Source: Acetothermia bacterium 64_32 (GTDB taxonomy: Bacteria > Bipolaricaulota > Bipolaricaulia > Bipolaricaulales > Bipolaricaulaceae). Taken from it: a DNA stretch of 64,000 nucleotides. The translations under genes and the position numbers were made by a program. The notes beneath the pieces were generated by a model, which saw nothing but the letters and a program-made list of their open reading frames with translations, was not told where the DNA came from and searched no databases. The stretch covers positions 19,341-83,340 of the forward strand of contig LGFI01000011.1 in assembly GCA_001508155.1 (NCBI GenBank). The letters run 5' to 3'. Positions 19,765 through 28,508 of this stretch are shown here, one piece after another; within the stretch, counting starts at the first letter, position 1, and each line of letters begins with the position of its first letter.

Positions 19765-21411
19765 TCAAGGTCGGCGGCCGAGCTTGCGGGCCAGGTCCTC
19801 CCAGCCGAGGAAGAGAGAAGTCGGCCGCCCATGAGGGCAGCGGGCCGGCTCCTGGGTGCCCTTCCATTGGATTATCAGTTCCTCCTGCTCCTTTGGGGAC
19901 AAGGCCTCCCCGGCCCGGATGGCCGCGGCACAGGCCACCTCCCGCCACAGCTCGTGAAGCGGTGGCTCCCCGGAAATGAGCCGGTCGGCCAGGGCCAGGA
20001 TCGGGGCCGCAAACCCCAGCCTGGCCTGGCGGTCCACCAGGGGGGCAGGCCACCCCCGCAGGAGGAAGTGGCCCCCCCCAAAGGGCTCCAGAATCACCCC
20101 CAGCTCCCGCAGGCGGGGGATGGCGCGCGCCAGGGCCTGGGCCCGGTCAAACGGCACCTCCACCCGAACCGGGACCAGGAGCACCTGGGCCGGGATCTTG
20201 GCATCAGCGCGCCACTTTTCGAAGAGCACGCGCTCGTGGGCCGCGTGTTGGTCCACGATCTCCAGGCCCTCCTGGGTTTCCAGCACCAGGTAGGCACGCT
20301 GGGCCTGGCCCAAAAGCCGCCAGGGGCGCGGGCGGCCCTCGGTGGTGGAGAAGAGCGGGGCCTCCTTCCCGACCTCGGCCGGCTCCGGCCGCGGTGGGGG
20401 CTGGAATCCTCTCCCGATGGCCACCGTACGGCCCCCCAGGGCACGCATGGCCGCCCGTCGGACGAGGTCCTGGGCCAGTCGCTCAGCCCGGAACCTAACC
20501 TCCTCCTTCTTCGGATGCACGTTCACGTCCACAAGCTCGGGGTCGACGTCCAGATACAGGAAGAAGGCGGGGTGCAACCCCCGGGGTAGATATCGGGAGA
20601 AGGTCTGGTAGACAGGGGAGGCGAGGTTGCCCGGGCGGACCGGCCGGCCGGAGAGGAAGAGATGCTGGTCCACCCGGGTGGGGCGGGCGGCCTCCGGGGG
20701 GGCGAAGAAGGCGACCAGCTCGTACCCGGGTTCAGAGAGTTCCACCGGGATGAGCCGGCGGGCGAACTCCGCCCCGTAAACCTGGCCGATGCGGGCCTGG
20801 GGGCCTTCCACCGGGGGGGCGTCCAACACCTCTCTCCCCTCGGAAAACACTACGAACCCCACCGCCGGCTGGGCCAGGACGAGCCTCCGGACGGCGGCCA
20901 GGGCCGCCCGGGCCTCAGCCGCTGGGCTCTTGAGGAATTTCCTCCTCGCCGGGACGCCGGCAAACAGGCCATTGACCTCCACCGTGGTGCCCACCGGGCG
21001 GGCCGCAGGGCGATCCCTTACCACCCTGCCCTCCTCCACCACCAGCTCATGGGCGGCCTCACCCCCCTTGGGCCGGGAGAGGAGCCGCACCCGGGCCACC
21101 GCACAGATGGCCGCCAACGCCTCCCCTCGAAACCCCAAGGTGCGGATGCGGCGCAGGTCCTGCTCGGAGGACAGCTTGCTCGTGGTATGCCGCTCCACCG
21201 CCAGGCGCAGCTCCTCCGGCGTCATCCCCACCCCGTCATCGGCCACCGAGACGAGCTCTATCCCCCCTCCCCGTAGTTCCACCTCCACCCGGGTGGCCTG
21301 GGCATCCAAAGCATTTTCCACGAGCTCCTTCAACACCGAGGCCGGCCGGTCCACCACCTCCCCCGCGGCTATCTTCCTAACCAGCGCCTCCTCCAACCTA
21401 TGGATCCGCAT
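19765..21411 (-). CDS. mutL: DNA mismatch repair protein MutL
   Basis: 548 residues. The N-terminal GHKL ATPase has AAGEVVDRPASVLKELVENA, DDGVGM and TLGFRGEAL. The C-terminal part carries the metal-dependent endonuclease motif DQHAAHERVLFEK and CPHGRPT, so this is a nicking MutL of the kind found where MutH is absent. The ATG at 21411 has no Shine-Dalgarno, and TAGGCT lies seven bases upstream. No mutS is in the window. The linker between domains is short, making the protein smaller than the usual ~600 residues. Confidence 0.96.
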   Translation of the reverse strand: MRIHRLEEALVRKIAAGEVVDRPASVLKELVENALDAQATRVEVELRGGGIELVSVADDGVGMTPEELRLAVERHTTSKLSSEQDLRRIRTLGFRGEALAAICAVARVRLLSRPKGGEAAHELVVEEGRVVRDRPAARPVGTTVEVNGLFAGVPARRKFLKSPAAEARAALAAVRRLVLAQPAVGFVVFSEGREVLDAPPVEGPQARIGQVYGAEFARRLIPVELSEPGYELVAFFAPPEAARPTRVDQHLFLSGRPVRPGNLASPVYQTFSRYLPRGLHPAFFLYLDVDPELVDVNVHPKKEEVRFRAERLAQDLVRRAAMRALGGRTVAIGRGFQPPPRPEPAEVGKEAPLFSTTEGRPRPWRLLGQAQRAYLVLETQEGLEIVDQHAAHERVLFEKWRADAKIPAQVLLVPVRVEVPFDRAQALARAIPRLRELGVILEPFGGGHFLLRGWPAPLVDRQARLGFAAPILALADRLISGEPPLHELWREVACAAAIRAGEALSPKEQEELIIQWKGTQEPARCPHGRPTSLFLGWEDLARKLGRRP

Positions 21412-21506
21412 CCTCGGGAGCCTACCCCACCCGGCCCGGCCCTGCCACTTGTCAACCCCCCCGGGAATCCCTACCCTAGCACGAAACCAGACGAAAGGAG
21501 GCCAGC

Positions 21507-21929
21507 ATGTATAGCGTGCCGGAGCTCGTGAGGATCCTAGGCCTTTCCACGGAGAACCAGGTGCGGAACAGGATCGAGGCCGTGCGGGATCTCCTGGCCG
21601 CCGACATCCGCCGGGGCGCCAACAACCAGCTCCTCATCACCGAACGCGGCCTGGATACCCTCAAGGCCCTTCAGGCTTTGTGCGAAAGCGGACATACCCT
21701 AAAAGAAGCGTCAAATATCTTGCGCCATAACATTGAACAAAAAGAAAAAAACTTCGAAAGGGATTTGTATAAAACCGAACAAAAGCAGGATAGGGGGTGG
21801 TGGGAGCTGGTGGTGCATTTGGCGGAGCAGGTGCGGGCGTTGGAGGGGAGGGTGGCTGCCCTGGAGGCGCGGGTGGCCGGGGCGGGCCAGCAGGTCCCCT
21901 GGTGGACCCGTTGGCTGGGGGCACAATGA
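21507..21929 (+). CDS. Small MerR-like HTH regulator with coiled coil
   Basis: 140 residues. The first ~70 (MYSVPELVRILGLSTENQVR through LQALCESGHTLKEASNIL) look like a MerR-type winged helix: an N-terminal HTH on a promoter-spacing regulator plus a second helix pair. A charged helix and a heptad-like coiled coil (VRALEGRVAALEARV) follow. There is no effector domain. AAAGGAGGCCAGC precedes the ATG. It is the first gene of a pair with the HD protein, whose start comes four bases after its stop; it may regulate that operon. Confidence 0.7.
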   Translation: MYSVPELVRILGLSTENQVRNRIEAVRDLLAADIRRGANNQLLITERGLDTLKALQALCESGHTLKEASNILRHNIEQKEKNFERDLYKTEQKQDRGWWELVVHLAEQVRALEGRVAALEARVAGAGQQVPWWTRWLGAQ

Positions 21930-21933
21930 GGCC

Positions 21934-22686
21934 ATGAAAAAGAACTACAAGCTGGCGCAGGTGCAGGAGCGCATCCAGGGCTCCCAGCGGCTCAGGGCCC
22001 TGTGGGCCGCCTCCAACGTGACCGCTATCAACCGGCTCCACATAAACGACCACGGCCCCACCCACGTACGCATCGTGATGCGTTTGGGGCTAAAACTTCT
22101 GCGCCTCCTCATGGCGGCGGGCGTGTCGCCCGGGGTGGTGGACCACGGCCTCCCCCCGGAGGAGGCCGAGGTGGTGGTGGCCCTGGCCGCCGCCCTGCAC
22201 GACATCGGACACGCCGTCCACCGGGAGGAACACGAGCTCCTATCCCTTGTCCTGGCCCGCCCACTGGTCGAGGAGCTGATCGCCGGGCTCTACGATGAGC
22301 CGGCTCGTACCGTGATCTTGGCCGAGACCTTGCACGCCATCTACGCCCACCGGCGGGAGGCGATACCCCTGACCGTGGAGGCGGGGATCATCAAGGTGGC
22401 CGATGCCCTGGACATGGAGAAGGGACGGGCCCGCATCCCCTTCCGGGTGGGGGAGCCCACCATCCACTCCGTGTCCGCCCTGGCCATCGAGAAGGTGGAG
22501 ATCAAGAAGGGGAAGGAAAAGCCGGTGCTGATCTTCGTTAGGATGTCGAACTCCGCCGGCATCTTCCAGCTGGATAACCTCCTCAAGGAGAAGCTCAACC
22601 GCTCCGGGCTTAAGGACTACATCGAGGTGGCAGCCGAGATCGAAGGGGAGGAGAAGAAGATCATCGAGCGCTACTCCATCGACTGA
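21934..22686 (+). CDS. HD-domain phosphohydrolase
   Basis: 250 residues. The metal site is visible as NDHGPTHVRIV (first His), ALHDIGHAVHREEHE (the HD pair) and a later aspartate in IIKVADALDMEKGRARIPF, the full set of HD ligands. Such proteins hydrolyse nucleotides or cyclic dinucleotides; the substrate here is unknown. The ATG at 21934 lies four bases after the regulator gene. A 28-bp dif-like palindrome begins eight bases past the stop. Confidence 0.85.
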   Translation: MKKNYKLAQVQERIQGSQRLRALWAASNVTAINRLHINDHGPTHVRIVMRLGLKLLRLLMAAGVSPGVVDHGLPPEEAEVVVALAAALHDIGHAVHREEHELLSLVLARPLVEELIAGLYDEPARTVILAETLHAIYAHRREAIPLTVEAGIIKVADALDMEKGRARIPFRVGEPTIHSVSALAIEKVEIKKGKEKPVLIFVRMSNSAGIFQLDNLLKEKLNRSGLKDYIEVAAEIEGEEKKIIERYSID

Positions 22687-22693
22687 GCCGGGG

Positions 22694-22721
22694 AATTAAC
22701 AAAAGCGCCCTTTTGTTAAAT
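22694..22721. other. dif-like 28-bp site (11-6-11)
   Basis: Two inverted 11-bp arms, AATTAACAAAA and TTTTGTTAAAT, flank a 6-bp centre GCGCCC, exactly the 11-6-11 layout of chromosomal dif sites. The right arm differs at one base from the E. coli XerD arm TTATGTTAAAT. A Xer-type recombinase gene starts 102 bases away. The near-perfect symmetry would suit a single-recombinase system. An alternative is an A/T-rich terminator behind the HD gene, but the stem has only one G-C pair next to its loop besides the C-G near its base. Confidence 0.6.
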
Positions 22722-22822
22722 CGCCGCTGTCCGAATTTGCCATCCCATCTGTCTTTCCGAAGCCGGCCGATCTTTTGTAAAAAGAGGCGTATCCAAAGTT
22801 AAACGGATGCGGGAGGTGACAG

Positions 22823-23440
22823 ATGCCGCTTCAGCTCACGCGGGAGGACTTCATGACGCCCGAGCAGGTCAGGCGCCTTAAGGGGGTGCTGAGGCAGGCG
22901 GCCCAGGAGGCGCTCAAGACGGGGAAGAAGGGGCCGGTGAGGGACTGGGCCATCATCCATGTGGCCCTGGATGCCGGGCTCCGGGTATCGGAGATCGTCT
23001 CCCTCCGGGTGGGGGACCTGATCCTGGACCCGGGGCACTCGGCCATCATCGTCCGGCAGGGGAAGGGGGGGAAGAAAAGGGGGGTGGACATAGGGAGCCC
23101 ATTGCGGGATCACCTCCTCCAATACCTTGAGTGGAAGCAGGCGGTGGGGGAACCCACCTCCCCGGAGGCGCTCCTTTTTCCTTCCCCCCGAGGCGGGCCC
23201 TTGACCAGGCAGGCGGTGTACCAGGCCTTCAAGCGCTATGCGCGCCTGGCCGGACTCCCGGAGCGGTTCACCATCCACTCCTGCCGCCATACCTACGCCT
23301 CCATGCTGTACAAGGCGTCCCGCTACAACCTGCGCCTTGTCCAGAAACAACTCGGACACTCCTCCATCCGCACCACCCAGGTGTACGCCGACGTCCTCTC
23401 CCAGGACGCCCTCGAGGCGGTAGAGGGGCTTCCGCAATAA
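22823..23440 (+). CDS. Tyrosine recombinase catalytic domain (Xer-like, short)
   Basis: 205 residues with the complete active site: Arg in DAGLRVSEIVSL, Lys in GKGGKKRGV, His and Arg in IHSCRHTYAS, His in KQLGHSS, and the nucleophile Tyr in TTQVYADV. The usual N-terminal core-binding (SAM-like) domain of ~90 residues is missing, as XerC/D proteins are near 290 residues. GGGAGGTGACAG precedes the ATG, so the short form looks genuine rather than misannotated. It faces the dif-like site and could act on it or be a relic of a mobile element. Confidence 0.85.
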   Translation: MPLQLTREDFMTPEQVRRLKGVLRQAAQEALKTGKKGPVRDWAIIHVALDAGLRVSEIVSLRVGDLILDPGHSAIIVRQGKGGKKRGVDIGSPLRDHLLQYLEWKQAVGEPTSPEALLFPSPRGGPLTRQAVYQAFKRYARLAGLPERFTIHSCRHTYASMLYKASRYNLRLVQKQLGHSSIRTTQVYADVLSQDALEAVEGLPQ

Positions 23441-23476
23441 GCGCGATCCGGGGGAGTGGGTGTACCATCGGGGGCG

Positions 23477-24733
23477 ATGGCCTTTCTCATCGCGTTGGCT
23501 TTGGCCTTGCCCGCCCTGGGAGAGATCAGCGTGGATGCCTCCTTGGGGTGGGGTGGCGTGGCGGTCTTGGGGAGGGTGAACCCCCTGTGGGTAACGGTGA
23601 AAAACCCCTCAGGAGCGTCCGTGGTGGGGACCCTCGAGGTGGAGTGGCAGATAGGGTCTCCCTGGCGGGGAAGGGCGGAAAGGTGCCTCTCCGCCCCCGT
23701 GGTCCTGGCCCCCCGGGGGCAGGCCAAGCTCCTCTTTCCATGTCCAGTTGAACGGGGCACAAGAGAACTCTCGATCAAGGTCCTATCCGGTTCCACCCCC
23801 CTGGCTACGGCTTCCCTCCCGGTCTCCCCAGCCGCGGCCCCCCTTTCCGGGTCGGCAGGGGGCATGGCCCAGGGGGTGATCCTTGCACCACAAGACCTGA
23901 CCGATCCCCTCCTCCTCCATCCGTTTGGAAAAATAAAGGCAACCACGCCCTTACCCGCCGAGGCACAAGAGGCATTGCTTTCCTGGGCCGCGTTCCTGGG
24001 CGGCGAGCTCTCCGGACTCCCCCCACCCACTCCCTGGGAATGGCCCGACAGAGACGATCTTTCCCAGGCCTTTTCCCGGCTTTCTCTGCCCCACCCCCCC
24101 TTGGCCCCCCTGGCCCTAGCCGTCGCCACCTACCTCTTGGGGATCGGGTTCTTCCTCCCCCCCGCGGCCCACGGCCGGTTTCGACCACTTACAATCTCCC
24201 TGACCGTAACTTGGGGTTTATCCCTGTTTAGTTCGGTTTTGTACGAACCAGTTTCTGGAACTATTTCGTGTCGTTGGATACTTCGTGACGATACCGTCGG
24301 GCGGTTCGGTCTGGAATTTACCACCTTGACTAGCATTAGGGTTGGGGAGTGGCGGGGGGAGGGGGTGTGGGTGGAGTTCCTGCCGGGGGAGGAGGGGGGC
24401 TGGGAGGGGCGGGACCTGTGGTGGGAGTGGGGTGGGGAGGGGGTGGAGACGGTGGTCTCGCTGCAGCCTGGGGCAGTGCGGGTCCTGTGGCGGCTGTCGA
24501 AGGGGGAGCCGGAAGGGGGGGAGGAGTTCCGCTGGCAGAACGAGCTGGTGCGGCTCCGCGACGGAAGGAGGGGAGAGCTTACCACCCTGATTTCTCCCAC
24601 CTTTCAACCGTTGTGGGAGGTCGTCTATCCGCGGCTTTCACCGGGGGAACGGCTCTGGGCCCGGGCGGAGAGGGTGCAGAGGAATGGCGAGCTTGAGTGG
24701 GAGCTCATGCTGGAGGTGGAAGGTGCCGAGTGA
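23477..24733 (+). CDS. Membrane-anchored protein of the MoxR operon
   Basis: 418 residues. An N-terminal signal (MAFLIALALALPALG) leads to a beta-rich extracytoplasmic domain (VNPLWVTVKNPSGASVVG), then two transmembrane segments at about 210-230 and 240-255, and a C-terminal domain rich in Trp, Gly and Glu. I do not recognise it. It opens a seven-gene run ending in MoxR, DUF58 and VWA proteins, so it is probably part of that envelope system. TACCAT lies eight bases before the ATG and there is no clear Shine-Dalgarno. Base composition from 24180 to 24330 is A/T-richer than its surroundings. Confidence 0.65.
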   Translation: MAFLIALALALPALGEISVDASLGWGGVAVLGRVNPLWVTVKNPSGASVVGTLEVEWQIGSPWRGRAERCLSAPVVLAPRGQAKLLFPCPVERGTRELSIKVLSGSTPLATASLPVSPAAAPLSGSAGGMAQGVILAPQDLTDPLLLHPFGKIKATTPLPAEAQEALLSWAAFLGGELSGLPPPTPWEWPDRDDLSQAFSRLSLPHPPLAPLALAVATYLLGIGFFLPPAAHGRFRPLTISLTVTWGLSLFSSVLYEPVSGTISCRWILRDDTVGRFGLEFTTLTSIRVGEWRGEGVWVEFLPGEEGGWEGRDLWWEWGGEGVETVVSLQPGAVRVLWRLSKGEPEGGEEFRWQNELVRLRDGRRGELTTLISPTFQPLWEVVYPRLSPGERLWARAERVQRNGELEWELMLEVEGAE

Positions 24734-25370
24734 CTTCCGCTTCCCCCCAGGGCTCATCAACTCCTATCATGCGCTTGCCATCCTGGCGGGGGTGGCGTTC
24801 CTGGTGGCGCTCCTCTCCCCCGCGACGGTGGGGGGGCTGGGGAGATATGCCGGTTTCTTGGGTCCCCCACTTTTCTTGTCCACCCTGGCGCTTCTTTCCG
24901 GGCTTTTGGGGGTGCACGTGGGGGGAGCGGAGGCCGAGTGGTGGGAACAGCGGCCACTTCCCCCGGCCCGCGCCCTCGGGAGGCTCGCCGCCCTGGTGGG
25001 CCTGGGGCTCGGGCTCTTCCTGCCCTTTGTCATCGCGTTCCGGGCCCTGGTGGGGGGGAGCTGGGGCGGGATGGCAGCGGTGCTGGGGATGTCCCTGATG
25101 ACCGGGCTTGCCTGGGCCGGGGCTGGCTTTCTCGCAAGCTCGGCCATAAAATCCGGCGGGATCAGGTTCATCGGTGTTTATGGGTTCATGATTGCTGTCT
25201 ACTTCGTCCCGCTTGTCGCCGCCCTCCCCATCAGCCCGATCCCCACCGTCACCAGCCTGTGGAGGGGGGATTTGAAACCGGGGCTCGTTGGCCTTGCCTT
25301 TTGGTGTGGGTTGGCGGCACTTTCCCTGGGGGGTGTGTGGCTATGGACCCGCAGCCGCTTTTGGCGCTAG
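24723..25370 (+). CDS. Polytopic membrane protein of the MoxR operon
   Basis: 215 residues with about five to six hydrophobic helices (for example ALAILAGVAFLVALLSPATV, LVGLGLGLFLPFVIAFRALV, FIGVYGFMIAVYFVPLVAAL). It looks like a small ABC-2-type or permease-like membrane component, though no ATPase is adjacent and the family is not clear to me. The GTG at 24723, with GGAGG six bases upstream, overlaps the previous gene by 11 bases. Confidence 0.65.
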   Translation: MPSDFRFPPGLINSYHALAILAGVAFLVALLSPATVGGLGRYAGFLGPPLFLSTLALLSGLLGVHVGGAEAEWWEQRPLPPARALGRLAALVGLGLGLFLPFVIAFRALVGGSWGGMAAVLGMSLMTGLAWAGAGFLASSAIKSGGIRFIGVYGFMIAVYFVPLVAALPISPIPTVTSLWRGDLKPGLVGLAFWCGLAALSLGGVWLWTRSRFWR

Positions 25371-26674
25371 CCCTGGGTCTACTCCGCCTGCGGCGGGCCT
25401 TGGGTGGAGCATGCTTTGCTGGAACGGTTTTGTTACTTGCGGGGGCGGTTTTGAGGGCTTTCTCGCTTGTGCTGCCTGCACCGGCGTGGGCCTTTATCCC
25501 CCTAGGGGCCATAACGGGAGCGTTTTTCCCAAGGGAGCCGGAGCGAGAACTCCTCTGGGCCGGGCGCCGGCTGGGGGCGGGAGGGCGCCTCGCCGCCCTG
25601 TGGTTGCTCCTCGCCCGGGGGGAGGAGGAGCTGGCCGGGCTTCTCCTGGGAGAGCTGGAAACCCGTAAACACGGTTGGATCGGGTTGTTCTCGGGAAGGG
25701 GCGCTTACCTTACGATTTTGATAACCGGGCTTTCACTTGTGGCCTTCTTGCTCGTCCCCAACCCCTCTACCTCGGGGCCTGCGCCCTTCCTCCAGCCTCC
25801 CGAGGAGTCAGTGACCGCTCAAGCCGAGTTGCCCCCGGAGGTGGAAGCTCAAGCCGGGATGCCCTCCCCGCCGGCGGCCCCCGAGAGGATGGAGTTCCCC
25901 GATGACTTTGCGTCGGTACCCCTTCAGGACCTCCTGGCGGAGATCTACGGCCTAGCACCGGGGGAGGCCCCCGGGGCCACCGGGCAACTGGAAGGCGAGA
26001 TCGAGGCCCAGCGGGGGCTGCTGCGGAAGCTTTCTCAGACGCTCTTTCGCCTTGCCCCCGGCGGGCTCTCCCCTGAGGAGAGGAAGGCGGTCCTCCCGCT
26101 CATCCAGCAGGTGGCCCGGAAGGATCTACGGGAGGAGCTCTTGCGCCTGGTGGAGCGGGGAGACCAGGGGGCGGCGGAGGAAGCCGCTCAGGCGGTGGAG
26201 GCGGTGCGCCGGGCCGGTGAGGAGGTGGCCAAGAGGGGTGCTTCCTCGGCCGAGGCCTCCCGCGGCCCGAGCGAGGAGGACAGCAAGGGAGAGACAGCCC
26301 CTCCGCCGACGGCAGTGGAAGGCGGCGCTCCCTCGGGCGTGGACCTGGACCACTGGCTGTGGGGGGAGGAGCGGAAAGAGGGGGAACTCGCCGGACTTGC
26401 CCCCGGGGAAGATGAAATCGAGACCACAGAAAGGTCACCCGAGGGTGTCCAAGCCCACCCCATCTCCCCCGAGGTTCGCCCGGGGGAGGGCCCGGCCCGG
26501 GGGTACCTGGCGATGGGGGTGCCGGTGGAATCGGGGGGTGAAGTTCCCTCAGCAGGCGGGACCTATTCACCTGAACGGGCGGAGCTCGTCCTCAGGGAAC
26601 GGGGGGTGCCCTTGGAACTGCGGGGTGTGGTGAGGCAGTACTTTGAGCTCTTGGCGCAAGGAGGCAGCCGGTGA
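25343..26674 (+). CDS. Membrane protein with long charged domain, MoxR operon
   Basis: 443 residues from the ATG at 25343, overlapping the previous gene by 28 bases. Two hydrophobic segments lie near residues 20-55 and a third near 120-140; the rest is a long Glu-, Ala- and Pro-rich region with a predicted helical bundle (EIEAQRGLLRKLSQTLFRL, then KAVLPLIQQVARKDLREELL) and a compact C-terminal stretch (RERGVPLELRGVVRQYFELL). I cannot assign a family. The gene ends in a GTGA overlap with moxR, so it is likely a membrane partner of that AAA+ protein. Confidence 0.65.
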   Translation: MDPQPLLALALGLLRLRRALGGACFAGTVLLLAGAVLRAFSLVLPAPAWAFIPLGAITGAFFPREPERELLWAGRRLGAGGRLAALWLLLARGEEELAGLLLGELETRKHGWIGLFSGRGAYLTILITGLSLVAFLLVPNPSTSGPAPFLQPPEESVTAQAELPPEVEAQAGMPSPPAAPERMEFPDDFASVPLQDLLAEIYGLAPGEAPGATGQLEGEIEAQRGLLRKLSQTLFRLAPGGLSPEERKAVLPLIQQVARKDLREELLRLVERGDQGAAEEAAQAVEAVRRAGEEVAKRGASSAEASRGPSEEDSKGETAPPPTAVEGGAPSGVDLDHWLWGEERKEGELAGLAPGEDEIETTERSPEGVQAHPISPEVRPGEGPARGYLAMGVPVESGGEVPSAGGTYSPERAELVLRERGVPLELRGVVRQYFELLAQGGSR

Positions 26675-27642
26675 TAACCCAAGCCGACGTTGCCAGGGCA
26701 GAGGAGGCCTTCTCCCAGCTGAGGACGGCCATTGCCAGGGTGATCGTGGGCCAGTCCCGGGTGGTGGAGGTGGCCCTGTGGGGCCTCCTTTCCGGGGGGC
26801 ACGTTCTTTTGGAGGGGGTGCCCGGCCTGGGAAAGACCCTGCTTGTACGGACCCTCGCCCATGCCCTGGGGCTTTCCTTCTCCCGCATCCAGTTCACCCC
26901 GGACCTCATGCCGGCCGACATCGTGGGCACGAACGTGTTCGCAGAAGGAGAAGGGTTCCGGTTTCTCCCCGGGCCAGTCTTCGCCCACATCGTGCTGGCC
27001 GACGAGGTCAATCGGGCCACCCCTAAGACCCAGTCCGCTCTGCTTGAGGCCATGCAGGAGCGACAGGTTACCGTCGCGGGTACCACCCACCCCCTGGAGG
27101 AGCCGTTCATGGTCCTGGCCACCCAGAACCCCATCGAGATGGAGGGGACCTATCCCCTGCCCGAGGCACAGCTTGATCGGTTCCTGTTCAAGGCCGAGGT
27201 GAGCTATCCCAGCCAAGAGGAGTTGGTGGATATCATCCGGCGCAACACCGAGGGAGGGGGGATAACCCTACCGGAGCCGGTGATGTCCCGGGAGGAGGTG
27301 TTGGCGGCGCGAGCGGTGGTGGCGGCCTACCCAGTGCCCGGGCCGCTTTTGGAGTACGCGGCCAGACTAGTGCTCGCCACCCACCCCCGTCCCGGCGCCC
27401 TGGAGGCGGTGAAGAGGTACGTCCGGTACGGTGCCAGCCCCCGAGGAGGGCTGGCCCTCATCTGGGGGGCGAAGGCCCAAGCGTTCCTGGCCGGGCGCCA
27501 CCACGTGGAGGTCGACGACATCCGGGCTGCTGCCCTGCCGGCTTTGGTACATCGATTGGTACTGAGCTTTCGCGCAGAGGCCGAAGGGGTCACTCCCCAT
27601 CGGATCATCGAGCAAGTGCTGAGGGAGGTGCGGGCGCCATGA
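26671..27642 (+). CDS. MoxR-family AAA+ ATPase
   Basis: 323 residues. Walker A is GVPGLGKT, Walker B HIVLADEVNRA, sensor 1 LATQNPIEMEGTYPLPEAQ and the lid domain follows. MoxR proteins act as chaperone-like ATPases that help assemble or activate VWA-domain partners, here probably the two VWA proteins three and four genes on. The GTG start overlaps the previous stop as GTGA, and the gene ends in an ATGA overlap with the DUF58 gene. Confidence 0.95.
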   Translation: MITQADVARAEEAFSQLRTAIARVIVGQSRVVEVALWGLLSGGHVLLEGVPGLGKTLLVRTLAHALGLSFSRIQFTPDLMPADIVGTNVFAEGEGFRFLPGPVFAHIVLADEVNRATPKTQSALLEAMQERQVTVAGTTHPLEEPFMVLATQNPIEMEGTYPLPEAQLDRFLFKAEVSYPSQEELVDIIRRNTEGGGITLPEPVMSREEVLAARAVVAAYPVPGPLLEYAARLVLATHPRPGALEAVKRYVRYGASPRGGLALIWGAKAQAFLAGRHHVEVDDIRAAALPALVHRLVLSFRAEAEGVTPHRIIEQVLREVRAP

Positions 27643-28508
27643 CCCCAGGGGAGCTACTCCCAGAACGGGCCATGGCCGCCCTCGCCCGGTGCAGGCTATC
27701 GCTACGCCGGCCCCGCGGGGTGACCGTGGGCGGCCACAGCTCCCCGCGGCTCGGCCTTTCGCTGGAGTTCGCCGACCACCGCCCCTACCAGCCCGGGGAT
27801 GACTTCCGTCAGATCGACTGGGCGGTCTACGCCCGCCAGCGAAAGCTTGTGACCAAAGTCTATTCCCGGGAGGTGGAGGCACCGTTGTACCTGCTTTTGG
27901 ACGTGAGCCGATCGATGGGCTACGGCAGGCCCGAGAAGCTCGCGTTCGCCGTTCGCCTGGCCGCCGCGCTGGCTTTCATCGCCCATCGGGGGCTGGACAG
28001 GTTCGGCCTCCAGCCCTTTTCAAGCAAGCTCCTTCCTGCCGTCCCGCCAGCCAGGGGCAAGGGACAGCTTTCGCGCGTTCTCTCGTGGCTTTCCAAGCTT
28101 TCCCCAGGAGGGGAGACCTCCTTTTCCGCCCTGTGGGATTGGGCCGAGGCAGGCCACGAACCGGGCCTTGTGGTGGTGATCTCCGATTTCCTCGCCCCGG
28201 ACGGGGCGATCCAGGGCCTTGAGGCCCTCCTGCTTGCCCGACACCAGGTGGTGGCGCTGCAGGTCCTCTCTCCGGAAGAGCTCTCCCCGCGTCTGAAGGG
28301 CCTTCTGCGGCTGGTGGACGTGGAGACCGGCCGAGCCCGGGTGGTGGCCCTGGGGACCAATGCCATACGTGCTTACCGGGCGGCTTTAGCTGCCCATAAC
28401 CGGGCCCTCGCGAACTTCTGTCTGGCCAGGGGCATATCCTTTCGGCTCCTTTCCTCGGCCGCCGACCCAGTGGAGGAGGTGCTGGCGCTCCTTTCCCGGA
28501 GGGGATGA
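27639..28508 (+). CDS. DUF58 domain protein
   Basis: 289 residues. The signature is LEFADHRPYQPGDDFRQID followed by WAVYARQRKLVTKVY, and a degenerate VWA-like fold follows with DVSRSMGYGRPEK as a partial metal site. DUF58 proteins nearly always sit between MoxR and VWA genes, as here, with ATGA overlaps on both sides. Unlike many relatives it has no N-terminal membrane helices, so it is probably cytoplasmic. Confidence 0.93.
   Translation: MTPGELLPERAMAALARCRLSLRRPRGVTVGGHSSPRLGLSLEFADHRPYQPGDDFRQIDWAVYARQRKLVTKVYSREVEAPLYLLLDVSRSMGYGRPEKLAFAVRLAAALAFIAHRGLDRFGLQPFSSKLLPAVPPARGKGQLSRVLSWLSKLSPGGETSFSALWDWAEAGHEPGLVVVISDFLAPDGAIQGLEALLLARHQVVALQVLSPEELSPRLKGLLRLVDVETGRARVVALGTNAIRAYRAALAAHNRALANFCLARGISFRLLSSAADPVEEVLALLSRRG

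Noticed and set aside
21412..21506. Replication origin at the point where gene direction diverges
   Set aside because: No DnaA boxes or AT-rich stretch are seen; the divergence is ordinary operon layout.
22696..22719. Palindrome read as a rho-independent terminator of the HD gene
   Set aside because: The stem is almost all A/T with no U-run outside it, and the 11-6-11 layout fits a recombinase site better. It remains the main alternative.
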